A DNA stretch of 64,000 nucleotides from Elusimicrobia bacterium RIFOXYA2_FULL_39_19 (lineage in GTDB: Bacteria > Elusimicrobiota > Endomicrobiia > CG1-02-37-114 > XYA2-FULL-39-19), in the NCBI GenBank assembly GCA_001800285.1, contig MGVC01000008.1, positions 62,001 through 126,000 on the forward strand, given 5' to 3'. Of the stretch, positions 1 through 9,132 are shown piece after piece. The notes beneath the pieces were generated by a model. The model had not been told where the DNA came from. It did not search any database and worked only from the letters and a program-made list of their open reading frames with translations. Position 1 is the first letter of the stretch; every line of letters begins with the position of its first letter. A program made the position numbers and the translations under genes.

Positions 1-1199
1 ACATGATGCGTATCTGGGGCGGCGGCATTTATGAAGATGACCAGTTCTATAAAACATGTGATGAACTGGGCCTGCTGGTCTGGCAGGATTTCATGTTTGC
101 CTGCGCTGTTTATCCCGGGTACAAAGGTTTCCTTGATTCCGTAACAAGAGAAGCCAACTATCAGATAAGGCGCCTGCGCAACCACCCCTGTATAGCACTC
201 TGGTGCGGGAATAATGAAAACGAGGCTTATAAATGGGACGGCTGGGATGGCTATCCGATAGGCAAAAAAACACCCGATGAAACTATTTTTTATAAAATTC
301 TTCCCGGGCTTTTAAAGAAACTGGACCCGGCAACTTTATACTGGCCGTCAAGCCCCTGGGGTTATGAAAAAGCGTATGATTCAAAAACCACAGGTGACAG
401 CCATTCCTGGGAAGTGTGGAATTTAAGGGATTACACAGCCTATTCAAAAGAAACCGGGCGCTTTATAAGCGAATTCGGGTTCCAGTCTATGCCGAATTTT
501 TCTACCATTCCTTCCTATGCAGGCGCCTCTGAAAGAGCCTTAACCAGCGAAGTAATGGAAAACCACAACAAACAAATTGAAGGTACTTCAAAGCTGTACC
601 GCCACATGGCATTATGGTTTCCTGTAACAGAAGATTTAAAAGAGTTTGTTTTCCGTACCCAGATGCTCCAGGGCCAAGCGCTGAAATATGGTATAGAGCA
701 CTGGCGCAGGAGAAAGTTTAAAACTGCCGGCGCGCTTATCTGGCAGTTGAATGACTGCTGGCCGGTTGCCAGCTGGTCTTTGGTTGATTATTCCCTGAAA
801 CCCAAATTGTCTTATGCTTATATAAAAAAAGTATTCAGCCCGCTTTTGGTATCTATTGAAAAACAGGAAAATGGTATTTCAGTATGGCTTATAAATGACA
901 CACAGAGTAAAGCAGCAGGAAAACTTACGGTAAGCATTAAGAGTTTGATTGATGATAAAGTTTCTTTTGAAAAAAAGCTTAATGTTTCAGTAAATGCAAA
1001 CACATCTAAAAAAGCTGTCACTTTAAAACTTGATAATGCCCATCAAAGTTGCGGAAAATATGTCTATGCTGTTTTTGAAGCTCAGGGCAGGCAATATTCA
1101 AACGCGCTTCTATTTAAACCCCTGAAATACCTGAGACTGGGCAAAAACGAAATTAAAAAAATAATTCATAAATATTCAAGCATTGAAACCAAATCTTAA
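1..1199 (+). CDS. Glycoside hydrolase family 2, beta-mannosidase-like (3' part only)
   Basis: The reading frame is open at the left edge, so this is the C-terminal 398 or so residues of a longer enzyme; the two Met codons at 3-8 are internal. The visible start RIWGGGIYEDDQFY and the following GLLVWQDFMFAC are hallmark strings of the TIM-barrel of GH2 beta-mannosidases. Counting from base 3, the WCGNNE motif puts the acid/base Glu at 72, and FISEFGFQ puts the nucleophile Glu at 157. The segment IWQLNDCWPVASWSLVDY follows in the barrel, and the last ~120 residues look like a beta-sandwich. GH2 enzymes of this type release terminal beta-mannose from oligosaccharides. Cellular location cannot be judged because the N-terminus is missing. 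The URO-D-family gene starts 15 bp downstream on the same strand, suggesting co-transcription. Family assignment is confident; exact sugar specificity is inference. Confidence 0.9.
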   Translation, partial: MMRIWGGGIYEDDQFYKTCDELGLLVWQDFMFACAVYPGYKGFLDSVTREANYQIRRLRNHPCIALWCGNNENEAYKWDGWDGYPIGKKTPDETIFYKILPGLLKKLDPATLYWPSSPWGYEKAYDSKTTGDSHSWEVWNLRDYTAYSKETGRFISEFGFQSMPNFSTIPSYAGASERALTSEVMENHNKQIEGTSKLYRHMALWFPVTEDLKEFVFRTQMLQGQALKYGIEHWRRRKFKTAGALIWQLNDCWPVASWSLVDYSLKPKLSYAYIKKVFSPLLVSIEKQENGISVWLINDTQSKAAGKLTVSIKSLIDDKVSFEKKLNVSVNANTSKKAVTLKLDNAHQSCGKYVYAVFEAQGRQYSNALLFKPLKYLRLGKNEIKKIIHKYSSIETKS

Positions 1200-1214
1200 A
1201 AACAGGAGATTCAA

Positions 1215-2171
1215 ATGACCGGAAGAGAACTTGTAAAAAAAGCAGTTTTATTTCAGGGCCCGGAGAGAACTCCAAGAAATTTGCCTGAGCCCTGGGGAAC
1301 GGATTTTCTGCACGTAGCTATAGGGCCGAATCCGGATTTTAAACCAAAGGTTGAAGGTGAAGATGAATGGGGCTGTATCTGGGAAAAAGTGGATGCAGAT
1401 AAAACCATGGGCCAGGTGAAAGGCCATCCGTTGAAAGACTATGCCCTGCTGGATAATTTTAAATTTCCTGATTATAAATTGGATTCCAGGTACGTAAAAA
1501 TAAAAAATGACATTGAAGGAAATAAAGAACAGAAATTTGTCCTGGTTAATGTTCAATTCAGCCTTATTCACAGGCTGGAATATTTAAGAGGCCATGAACA
1601 GGCCTGGATGGACCCGTATTTATACCCGGAAGAATTAGGCAAATTGCTGGATAGATTAGCGGACATTGTAATCGGTTCCATTGATAAATTATCAGAAATG
1701 GGAGTAGACGGCATAATGGCTTATGATGACTGGGGTTTACAGGACCGGCCTATTCTTTCACCGGAAATGTTTAATAAATATTTTCAGCCCAGATATAAAA
1801 GAGTCTACCAGCACGCTCACAAGAAAGGCATGCTTACATTTCTTCACAGCTGCGGATACATTATTGACTTACTGCCGGGTTTCATTGACGCCGGTTTAAA
1901 TGTAATTCAGATGGACCAGCAGGAAAATATGGGGGTTGAAAATCTTTCCAGAAGATTTGGCGGCAAGATATGTTTCTGGAGCCCTGTTGATATACAGAAA
2001 ACAATGATAACAGGTTCCCTTGATGATATACGCAAATATGCCCGCAATTTAGTTAAGATGTTAGGCAAATTTAACGGTGGTTTTATTGCCCAATGGTACG
2101 AATCATCGGAAGCAGTTGGGCACTCTAAAGAAAAAATTGACGCCATGAGCGAAGCCTTTACCCGGCCCTAA
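1215..2171 (+). CDS. Uroporphyrinogen decarboxylase (URO-D) family protein, probably not HemE
   Basis: A 318-residue protein with the URO-D/cobalamin-methyltransferase TIM-barrel pattern, most visibly FLHSCGYIIDLLPGFIDAG followed by NVIQMDQQENMG and ICFWSPVDIQ. It lacks the N-terminal substrate-binding stretch expected in genuine heme-pathway HemE, and no other tetrapyrrole gene is near. Family members outside HemE include corrinoid methyltransferases (MtaA, CmuA) and many uncharacterised proteins found beside glycosidases. The start is supported by AGGAG at 1203-1207, seven bases before the ATG. It lies 15 bp after the GH2 gene, so a shared transcript and a role linked to sugar or methylated-substrate catabolism are plausible but inferred. 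No cofactor-binding histidine can be assigned with confidence. Confidence 0.8.
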   Translation: MTGRELVKKAVLFQGPERTPRNLPEPWGTDFLHVAIGPNPDFKPKVEGEDEWGCIWEKVDADKTMGQVKGHPLKDYALLDNFKFPDYKLDSRYVKIKNDIEGNKEQKFVLVNVQFSLIHRLEYLRGHEQAWMDPYLYPEELGKLLDRLADIVIGSIDKLSEMGVDGIMAYDDWGLQDRPILSPEMFNKYFQPRYKRVYQHAHKKGMLTFLHSCGYIIDLLPGFIDAGLNVIQMDQQENMGVENLSRRFGGKICFWSPVDIQKTMITGSLDDIRKYARNLVKMLGKFNGGFIAQWYESSEAVGHSKEKIDAMSEAFTRP

Positions 2172-2205
2172 ACTAAATTCAACATAACAGCTTTCAAAAT
2201 ATAGA

Positions 2206-2256
2206 CAAAGCTATGCAGTTCACTTGATAGTGATTTGACATAGCTTTGACTTTTTA
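2206..2256 (+). terminator. Hairpin terminator candidate after the URO-D-family gene
   Basis: CAAAGCTATG (2206-2215) is the exact reverse complement of CATAGCTTTG (2239-2248 or so). A smaller inner hairpin TCACT-TGAT-AGTGA lies in the loop, and TTTTT follows the outer stem at 2251-2255. It would end the GH2/URO-D transcript. The right arm overlaps the -35 element proposed for the next gene. Confidence 0.55.
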
Positions 2257-2277
2257 TGTACGGGAATACACTATAAT
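2246..2277 (+). promoter_or_regulatory. Possible promoter of the beta-helix protein gene
   Basis: TTGACT at 2246-2251 and a perfect TATAAT at 2272-2277 are separated by 20 bp, longer than the ideal 17. The -10 box is good and the distance to the chosen ATG (2339) is reasonable, but the spacing makes the -35 assignment weak. Confidence 0.35.
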
Positions 2278-2338
2278 CATATCAGAGGCTGCTGCTTATT
2301 TCCTGACAGGAAATAAATTTGAAGACACAGGAAAAACA

Positions 2339-4687
2339 ATGAATAAAAGACTTTTGCTTGTTTTTATTTTTGTATCGTTATCTTCCTCACTCAACTCTGC
2401 CACTTATTTCGTTTCAACTACCGGTTTAGACACCAATACAGGCACCCAATCCTCTCCCTGGAAAACAATACAGTATGCAGCCGACAACGTATCACCCGGC
2501 GATACTGTGCTGGTAAATACCGGCACCTACAGTGAAACAGTAACTATTGAAGTTGTTGCCACTGCTGTTTCATCTATTACTTTCAGGGCAAACGGCACAA
2601 ATGTAATTATATCCCACAGTTCCAGCTGGAATGGCGGGGTTATATTTATAGGGCCTGATGCTGAATATATTGTTATTGACGGTTTTACTATTACCGGCGG
2701 CGGTAATGCCAACGGTATCCGTGTTGATGTATCTGACCACATTACTATAAAAAACTGCAAATGTTACCAGAATTATAGGGGCATATTTACCGATTTCAGT
2801 AATTATTTACTGCTGGAAAATAATGTGTGCCATGACAACCCTGGTGAACACGGTATCTATGTAAGCAACAGCTGTACTTATCCAACAGTCAGGGGAAACG
2901 TACTTTATGGAAATGAAGGTGCCGGGTTACATATGAACGGTGACCAGGAAATAGCGCTTCCTGCAGGTTATACACTTCCGCTGGGTATAATTTCCCATGC
3001 CTTGGTGGAAAATAACATCATCTATGAAAATGGTTCCGGCGCGGCGTTAAGTATGGATGGAGTGCAGGACAGCATCGTAAGGAATAATCTGATTTATGAT
3101 AACTATAGCCAGGGACTGACATTTTTTCAGATAGATGGAAGCGATGGTTCAAAAAGAAATAAGATTCTCAATAATACAATTTACAATACTGCCGGCACAG
3201 GTAGCAGAGCTATGGGCATAGAAGATAATTCATCAGATTGTACGGTAATGAACAATATTATAATCGGCGGGAGTAACGGTACTAGCGCTGTTGAAGTGTA
3301 TAACAGCAGTCTGGTTGGTTTAACCATGAATAACAATATTATTTATAACAACGGTTCTGCCGGGCTGGTAACCAATAATAATGGAAGCACCTATACCACA
3401 TTAAGCGCGTGGCAGTCAGCCAGCGGAAAAGACGCCAATTCAAAAAGCGTTATACCAACCAGTGTTTTTTTAAATATAGGCACAGGTACTTTCCGGCTTT
3501 CAGGCAATTCCCAGGCCAAAGATGCGGGCGCAACACTGAGTGATGTTCCTGCCGACATTGACGGCAAAACACGTCCTATAGGAAGCGCTTATGATATCGG
3601 TTGTTATGAATTCGGGGCACCTGTTGAATATTTTGCCATCAGCGGGTATGCTCTCGACGGAAGCGGTGCGGGTATTTCTGTGGTAATAGTAACTTTAAGC
3701 GGAAGCACCAATACCACCACCATAACAAGCGGTACAGGTTACTATGAATTTTCAAACATAAGTTCCGGTACATTTACTATTACGGCAAACAAACAGGACT
3801 GGGTTTTTAGCTCCCCCATTGTGCTTACAAATATCAGCACAAATCAAAATGCACAGAATTTTACAGGCACCTATTCAGGCACAAGCGTATTGTGCAGTAT
3901 CAGCGGATATATAAAGGAAACTACAAATTCTCCAATAAGCGGTGTAACTGTCAGTTTATCCGGCCCGGAAAATACAACAGCTTTAACTGATTCAACCGGG
4001 TTTTATCAATTTATGAATTTAAGCACCGGAACGTATGTAGTGACTCCGGGGTTAACAAACTGGGTATTTGACCCGCTTAGTTATAGTTACAGCCCTTTAA
4101 GTTCAGACCAGAATAATCAGAATTTTACCGCTACATATACAGGAACAACCTATAAAATCAGCGGGTCAATAAAAGATGCTTCAGGAATAGTCGTGCACGC
4201 AACCATAGCTCTAACCGGCACCTTAACCAGATCTGCCAGTACGAACGTAGCCGGCTATTATGAATTTACCGGATTGCCTCCCGGCAGTTACACTGTAGAG
4301 CCCCAGGAAGAACACTGGGTTTTTGATCCTGCAAATACAACTATACAAATAACCAATGCAGATATAACCACTCAGAATTTTACCGGCACCTATAACGGCA
4401 GTGTTGAACTGGTTGCAAGGAATAATCTTATAAACCCTTTAAAAGGGGATAAAGTTATTTTAACTTATAACATTCATTCAGCAGGCAATGTGTCAATGGA
4501 AATATATAATTTACAGGGCAAACTAATAAAAACTGTAATTGATAATGCCAATCTGGGAATAGGGTCACACAGCGTTGAATGGAACGGAAAAGACAATGGC
4601 GAGACGGTAGTGCCTACGGGTATATATATAGTAAGTTTGAAACAGAACGGTTCAGTAATCAAAAAGAAAATCTGTGTGATGAAGTGA
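2339..4687 (+). CDS. Secreted parallel-beta-helix protein with three CarboxypepD_reg-like repeats and FlgD-like tail
   Basis: The frame opens further upstream (TTG at 2246), but ATG 2339 is chosen because it begins a clear signal peptide (MNKRLLLVFIFVSLSSSLNSA) and follows CAGGA at 2328-2332. The product is 782 residues. Residues ~22-430 start with a DUF1565-like segment (TYFVSTTGLDTNTGTQSSPW) and continue as a right-handed beta-helix rich in N-N-I-I and V-x-N-N-x-I turns, as in pectate-lyase-like proteins. Residues ~431-515, ~518-603 and ~606-687 are three copies of a carboxypeptidase-regulatory-like sandwich (ISGY...GYYEF...FTGTY). Residues ~690-782 form a FlgD-type Ig-like module (VEWNGKDNGETVVPTGIYIV). 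It is probably exported and surface-associated, possibly polysaccharide-binding or -cleaving. No catalytic residues could be assigned. Confidence 0.8.
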   Translation: MNKRLLLVFIFVSLSSSLNSATYFVSTTGLDTNTGTQSSPWKTIQYAADNVSPGDTVLVNTGTYSETVTIEVVATAVSSITFRANGTNVIISHSSSWNGGVIFIGPDAEYIVIDGFTITGGGNANGIRVDVSDHITIKNCKCYQNYRGIFTDFSNYLLLENNVCHDNPGEHGIYVSNSCTYPTVRGNVLYGNEGAGLHMNGDQEIALPAGYTLPLGIISHALVENNIIYENGSGAALSMDGVQDSIVRNNLIYDNYSQGLTFFQIDGSDGSKRNKILNNTIYNTAGTGSRAMGIEDNSSDCTVMNNIIIGGSNGTSAVEVYNSSLVGLTMNNNIIYNNGSAGLVTNNNGSTYTTLSAWQSASGKDANSKSVIPTSVFLNIGTGTFRLSGNSQAKDAGATLSDVPADIDGKTRPIGSAYDIGCYEFGAPVEYFAISGYALDGSGAGISVVIVTLSGSTNTTTITSGTGYYEFSNISSGTFTITANKQDWVFSSPIVLTNISTNQNAQNFTGTYSGTSVLCSISGYIKETTNSPISGVTVSLSGPENTTALTDSTGFYQFMNLSTGTYVVTPGLTNWVFDPLSYSYSPLSSDQNNQNFTATYTGTTYKISGSIKDASGIVVHATIALTGTLTRSASTNVAGYYEFTGLPPGSYTVEPQEEHWVFDPANTTIQITNADITTQNFTGTYNGSVELVARNNLINPLKGDKVILTYNIHSAGNVSMEIYNLQGKLIKTVIDNANLGIGSHSVEWNGKDNGETVVPTGIYIVSLKQNGSVIKKKICVMK

Positions 4688-4807
4688 AAACGGAATATTG
4701 TACTCAAATAAGTTAAAGCGAAAGCTTCATCCCTGCTTCAAAGATGTTTAGATAAAAGGGGTTGGAATACAATGTAAAATAATAACGGAATCCAGTGCAC
4801 AAAAATG

Positions 4808-4838
4808 AACCGGTTACAATTTGTAGCCGGTTTTTTTT
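4808..4838 (+). terminator. Intrinsic terminator
   Basis: AACCGGTTAC (4808-4817) pairs with GTAGCCGGTT (4823-4832) through ten pairs including one G-U, with a five-base loop AATTT. A run of eight T follows at 4831-4838. This is a textbook rho-independent terminator between the beta-helix gene and valS. Confidence 0.9.
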
Positions 4839-4868
4839 ATACAAAATTCACTAAAGCTGCCCGGTTTT

Positions 4869-4897
4869 TTGACTAAAACAGTTGATTTAGATATAAT
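4869..4897 (+). promoter_or_regulatory. Sigma70-like promoter of valS, very close to the start codon
   Basis: TTGACT (4869-4874) and TATAAT (4892-4897) are spaced exactly 17 bp apart. The valS ATG begins at 4906, only eight bases after the -10 box, so transcription would start at or within a few bases of the initiation codon. Confidence 0.75.
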
Positions 4898-4905
4898 GAC
4901 GAATC

Positions 4906-7620
4906 ATGGAACTGGAAAAAGTATACAACCCTAAAGAAACCGAATCAAAGTGGTATAAATTCTGGGAAGAAAAGAAGTATTTTGAATCCCATGTAAACCC
5001 CGCAAAAAAACCATTTACCATGGTTATCCCGCCTCCGAATATCACCGGCATACTGCATATGGGCCACGTGTTAAATAATACCATTCAGGATATTTTAGCC
5101 CGTTATAAAAGAATGTCCGGTTATGAAACCTGCTGGATACCCGGCACAGACCACGCGGGCATTGCCACTCAAAACGTAGTAGAAAAAAGCCTTGCCAAAG
5201 AAAAAATATTCAGAAGAGACCTTACGCGCGAACAGTTCCTGGAATATGTGTGGAAATGGAAAGACCAGTACGGCGGCACCATTATCAAACAGTTAAGGTA
5301 TTTAGGCAGTTCCTGTGACTGGCCCCGCGAAAGATTTACTCTTGATGAGGGGTTATCAGATGCAGTCAAAGAAGTTTTTGTCCGGCTTTATGATAAAGGC
5401 CTTATATATAAAGGAAAGTACATTGTAAACTGGTGCCCGCGCTGTACTACAGCGCTAAGCGATGATGAAGTAGAACACCGGGACCACGAAGCCAGTTTAT
5501 GGCATATTAAATATCCGCTTAAAGGCACAAATGAACATATCGTAGTTGCTACTACCCGCCCCGAAACCATGCTGGGCGACACTGCCGTAGCCGTTAACCC
5601 TTCAGACGAACGTTATAAACATTTAATTGGCAAAACACTTATACTGCCCTTGGCTGAAAGGGAAATACCTATAGTGGCAGATGCATTTGTAGACCCTGCT
5701 TTCGGTACCGGTATGGTAAAAGTTACCCCGGCGCATGACCCCAACGATTTTCATATTGGTAAAAGAAATAACCTCCCGCAGATAATTGCTTTTGATGTGC
5801 ACGGCAAAATGAATGAAAACGTGCCTGAAATTTACCGCGGGCTTGACCGCTATGAATGTAGAAAAAAAGTGGTAGAACATTTAACGGAAAAAGACCTGCT
5901 GGTAAAAACTGATAAACATAAAAATGCCGTAGGCCACTGCTACCGCTGTGACACGGTGATAGAGCCGTATTTGTCTGACCAGTGGTTTGTAAAAATGAAA
6001 CCCATGGCAGAAAAAGCGCTGGAAGCCGTAACCAGCGGCAAAATACAGTTTACTCCGGAAAGATGGGTAAAGGTATATCAGCACTGGATGGAAAATATTA
6101 ATGACTGGTGTATTTCCAGGCAACTGTGGTGGGGGCACCGCCTGCCTGTTTATTATTGTAATAATTGCCGGCAGCAGGCAGAAGCTCAAATTTCAAATTT
6201 GAAATCCAATCCTGAAACAGCGCAAAAAGAAAAGTGGATTATAGTTTCTAAAGAACTGCCCAAAAAATGCCCGCACTGCGGCAGTACAGCATTAGAGCAG
6301 GACCCGGATGTGCTGGATACCTGGTTTTCTTCGTGGTTATGGCCGTTTTCTACGCTTGGCTGGCCCAAAGAAAATGAGGATTTAAAATATTATTATCCTA
6401 CCGATACGCTGGTAACTGCCGCGGATATTATATTTTTCTGGGTTGCCAGAATGATTATGGCAGGCCTTGAGTTTAAAGGCGAAGTACCGTTTAAAAAAGT
6501 ATATTTTAACAGCATAGTAAGAGACGCTCAGGGCAGAAAGATGAGCAAATCCCTTGGCAATTCCCCTGACCCGCTGGATATAATCAATGAATACAGCGCA
6601 GACGCGCTGAGATTTACCGTAGCATACCTGTCACCGATAGGTCAGGACGTGCTGTTTGCCAAAGAAAAATGTGAAATAGGCAGGAATTTCTGCAATAAAA
6701 TCTGGAACGCCAGCAGGTTTATCCTGCTGAATGTGGATAATAATATGCAGGCAGATATAAAGAGCCTGGATAGTTCCCTGGCTCCTATGGATAAGTGGAT
6801 ACTTTCCGAATATAACCAGGCCATAAAAGAAACTACAAAATATCTGGATGAATTAAATTTTACCGGTGCTGCGCACATATTACATGAATTTTTCTGGTCC
6901 AAGTTCTGTGACTGGTACGTGGAATTTGTAAAACCGCGCCTTCAGGACGAAAAACAAAAAGAAGTGGTGCAGTACGTATTTCTGTATGTGCTGACAAATT
7001 CTCTGAAATTAATGCACCCCATAATGCCGTTTATAACTGAAGAGCTTTACCAGCAGACAAAAGGCCTGCTTCCGGAAAAAAGCAGGGACGAAAGCATAAT
7101 GATAAGCAGCTGGCCGGTGTTTAACGCTGTGCCGGGTTATGAAAGTTCCGTAAAAGAAGTGGAATTTGTAATGGAATTCATAAAAGCCATTAGAACTGTC
7201 CGCGTGGATATGAATGTTGCACCCCAGAAACAGGTAGAAATAGTTATTAATACAGCAGACAAAGAAAAATTTGAAATAATACAAAAATATCTTCCTAACA
7301 TGACCCTGATGTGCAAAGTAGGCAAAGTCTCTGCCGGCAGTGTTAAACCAAGGTTTTCTGCAATAATTGTTGCCGGCGGCGTAGAAATATTTATTCTGCT
7401 GGAAGGCATAATAGATTTTGAAAAAGAGAAAGCCCGCCTGGATAAAAACTGCCAGAAGGTTATAAAAGATATTGAAGGTTTAAACAATAAACTTTCAGAT
7501 AGCAGATTTCTGCAGCATGCCCCGGAAAAAGAAGTGGAAAGATTAAAAGCATTTAAAAAAGAAAACGAAGATAAACTGGCAAGTATTAAGAAATATATTG
7601 ATGTATTACAAGCCGAATGA
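4906..7620 (+). CDS. valS: Valine--tRNA ligase
   Basis: A 904-residue class I aminoacyl-tRNA synthetase that charges tRNA-Val in the cytoplasm; the length is typical for ValRS. The HIGH motif appears as PPNITGILHMGHVLN near residue 48, and KMSKS is exact in GRKMSKSLGNSPDP. The editing domain includes the ATTRPETMLGDTAVAV signature. Zinc-type Cys clusters are visible (CPRC; CNNC paired with CPHCG). The C-terminal ~70 residues are a charged coiled coil, as expected for the ValRS tRNA-binding arm. There is no Shine-Dalgarno sequence before the ATG and the promoter sits immediately upstream, so a leaderless mRNA is likely. The gene is isolated from the preceding one by a strong terminator and is followed 53 bp later by rph. 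Confidence 0.98.
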   Translation: MELEKVYNPKETESKWYKFWEEKKYFESHVNPAKKPFTMVIPPPNITGILHMGHVLNNTIQDILARYKRMSGYETCWIPGTDHAGIATQNVVEKSLAKEKIFRRDLTREQFLEYVWKWKDQYGGTIIKQLRYLGSSCDWPRERFTLDEGLSDAVKEVFVRLYDKGLIYKGKYIVNWCPRCTTALSDDEVEHRDHEASLWHIKYPLKGTNEHIVVATTRPETMLGDTAVAVNPSDERYKHLIGKTLILPLAEREIPIVADAFVDPAFGTGMVKVTPAHDPNDFHIGKRNNLPQIIAFDVHGKMNENVPEIYRGLDRYECRKKVVEHLTEKDLLVKTDKHKNAVGHCYRCDTVIEPYLSDQWFVKMKPMAEKALEAVTSGKIQFTPERWVKVYQHWMENINDWCISRQLWWGHRLPVYYCNNCRQQAEAQISNLKSNPETAQKEKWIIVSKELPKKCPHCGSTALEQDPDVLDTWFSSWLWPFSTLGWPKENEDLKYYYPTDTLVTAADIIFFWVARMIMAGLEFKGEVPFKKVYFNSIVRDAQGRKMSKSLGNSPDPLDIINEYSADALRFTVAYLSPIGQDVLFAKEKCEIGRNFCNKIWNASRFILLNVDNNMQADIKSLDSSLAPMDKWILSEYNQAIKETTKYLDELNFTGAAHILHEFFWSKFCDWYVEFVKPRLQDEKQKEVVQYVFLYVLTNSLKLMHPIMPFITEELYQQTKGLLPEKSRDESIMISSWPVFNAVPGYESSVKEVEFVMEFIKAIRTVRVDMNVAPQKQVEIVINTADKEKFEIIQKYLPNMTLMCKVGKVSAGSVKPRFSAIIVAGGVEIFILLEGIIDFEKEKARLDKNCQKVIKDIEGLNNKLSDSRFLQHAPEKEVERLKAFKKENEDKLASIKKYIDVLQAE

Positions 7621-7673
7621 CAGCGAACAAAAACTTGAATGAAAGCGAATAATTTTTAAAAAAAGGGGTAAAA

Positions 7674-8357
7674 ATGAGAAAGATTACAGTGACGCCTAAT
7701 TATGTAAAGTTCGGTGACGGTTCATGTTTGTTTCAGACAGGAGACACAAAAGTGCTATGCGTGGCAACCATCAATGAAGACAGGGTTCCTCCGCACTGCG
7801 AAGCAAAAGAAATTGGCTGGGTTTCCGCAGAATATGCCATGCTTCCTCATGCAGGCAAAGAACGTACCGCAAGGCAAAGAAGCATAAATTCAGGCCGTAC
7901 CCATGAAATACAGAGACTAATAGGCAGGTCTTTACGCGCCATTGTGGATTTATCTAAACTCGGCAGAAGGACCATTGTAATAGACTGCGATGTTATTCAG
8001 GCAGACGGCGGTACGCGCACCGCTTCCATTAACGGCGCGTATATTGCTTTATCACAGGCCATAGCAAAACTAATAAAAGAAAAAAAACTATTTGATAACC
8101 CCATAAAAGATTCAGTGGGAGCCACAAGCGTAGGGATGGTAAAAAACAAACTTATTCTGGATATGTGCGCCGCAGAAGATAATGAAGCGCAGGTAGATAT
8201 GAACGTGGTTATGACCGGCTCCGGAAAATTTATTGAAGTTCAGGCTACCGCCGAAGGCAAAGAGTTTTCAGGCCAGGAACTTAATAAAATGCTCAATATG
8301 GCCGGCAAAGGCATCAAAGAGATAATAAAAATTCAGAAAAAGATAGTAAAAATATAG
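7674..8357 (+). CDS. rph: Ribonuclease PH
   Basis: A 227-residue phosphorolytic 3'-5' exoribonuclease that trims tRNA 3' ends. The core is well conserved: GDTKVLCVATI, the phosphate-binding RTARQRSINSGRTHEIQRLIGR region, and DCDVIQADGGTRTASINGAY. The N-terminus is about ten residues shorter than usual and lacks the R-x-DGR-x3-ELR segment. The start cannot be moved upstream because an in-frame TAA lies just before a GGGG Shine-Dalgarno-like run at 7665-7668. It lies between valS and rdgB; an rph-rdgB neighbourhood is common in bacteria. Assignment is confident, with the short N-terminus noted as odd. Confidence 0.95.
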   Translation: MRKITVTPNYVKFGDGSCLFQTGDTKVLCVATINEDRVPPHCEAKEIGWVSAEYAMLPHAGKERTARQRSINSGRTHEIQRLIGRSLRAIVDLSKLGRRTIVIDCDVIQADGGTRTASINGAYIALSQAIAKLIKEKKLFDNPIKDSVGATSVGMVKNKLILDMCAAEDNEAQVDMNVVMTGSGKFIEVQATAEGKEFSGQELNKMLNMAGKGIKEIIKIQKKIVKI

Positions 8358-8467
8358 TTGGATAGTCTGATAGTCAAATAGTAGGATAGAGAAAATATAT
8401 TTTAAACTCGTAATTAGTAAAAGATTTCACTAACCACCTAACTACTAATCACATAATCACTATCCTT
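8358..8467 (+). repeat. Intergenic palindromic repeat, gtgattag family (copy 1)
   Basis: The 127-bp rph-rdgB gap holds GGATAGTCTGATAGTCAAAT with further GATAG units on the left and CACTATCC on the right. CACTAACCACCTAACTAC followed by TAATCACATAATCAC lies at 8428-8460. The latter is the reverse complement of the GTGATTA-GTGATTAG type sequence found at 11561, 14299 and 35130. The arrangement is an imperfect inverted repeat with no coding potential. Confidence 0.6.
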
Positions 8468-8484
8468 GTAATATTCATAAATCT

Positions 8485-9093
8485 ATGAAACTTGTAATTG
8501 CCACAAACAACAAAGACAAACTGAAAGAAATAAAAGATATTATTTCCGCTATGAACCTGCCTGAAAAAGTGCAGGTTCTTTCTTTACCGGACTATAAAAA
8601 TGTACCGGAAGTAATAGAAGACGGCGCTACACTGGAAGCCAATGCCATAAAAAAAGCACAAACCATTGCTGATTTTACCGGTGAAATAGCCCTGGCTGAT
8701 GATACCGGACTTGAAGTAGACGCCCTTAACGGAGCGCCCGGAGTATATTCAGCGCGGTTTGCCGGTCCCGGCTGTAATTATAAGGATAACAATAAAAAAC
8801 TGCTGACAGAACTGCAAACCTACCCGGATAATAAACGTATTGCCCGTTTCCGTTGTGTTATAGCGGTAGTGGTCCCCGGCGGGAAAACTTATACCGCTGA
8901 AGGCGCAGTAAACGGATTTATTGCTAAAGAAATGAGGGGCACAGACGGTTTCGGTTATGACCCTCTTTTTATGATTACCGGGTTGAACAAAACCTATGCA
9001 GAGCTTAATTTGGAAGAAAAAAACAAAATAAGCCACCGCGCCATAGCCGTAAAAAAATCAAAAGACATTTTACTTGAATTATTTTCTAAATAG
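8485..9093 (+). CDS. rdgB: XTP/dITP diphosphatase (Ham1/RdgB family)
   Basis: A 202-residue house-cleaning pyrophosphatase that removes XTP, ITP and dITP from the nucleotide pool. The family signature is clear: IATNNKDKLKEIKDI at the N-terminus (substrate-binding S/T-x-N-x2-K), ALADDTGLEVDALNGAPGVY with the metal-binding Asp pair, SARFAG, and GTDGFGYDPLF near the C-terminus. Length is normal. No good Shine-Dalgarno sequence precedes the ATG; the upstream gap is filled by a palindromic repeat. The next gene starts 39 bp after the stop. Confidence 0.96.
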   Translation: MKLVIATNNKDKLKEIKDIISAMNLPEKVQVLSLPDYKNVPEVIEDGATLEANAIKKAQTIADFTGEIALADDTGLEVDALNGAPGVYSARFAGPGCNYKDNNKKLLTELQTYPDNKRIARFRCVIAVVVPGGKTYTAEGAVNGFIAKEMRGTDGFGYDPLFMITGLNKTYAELNLEEKNKISHRAIAVKKSKDILLELFSK

Positions 9094-9132
9094 TAATATA
9101 ATTGACAATACCAAAAATAACCGGAGGAAAAA

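Noticed and set aside
2246-2338. TTG start for the beta-helix protein
   Set aside because: It lies in the promoter/terminator region and would place 31 residues before an obvious signal peptide.
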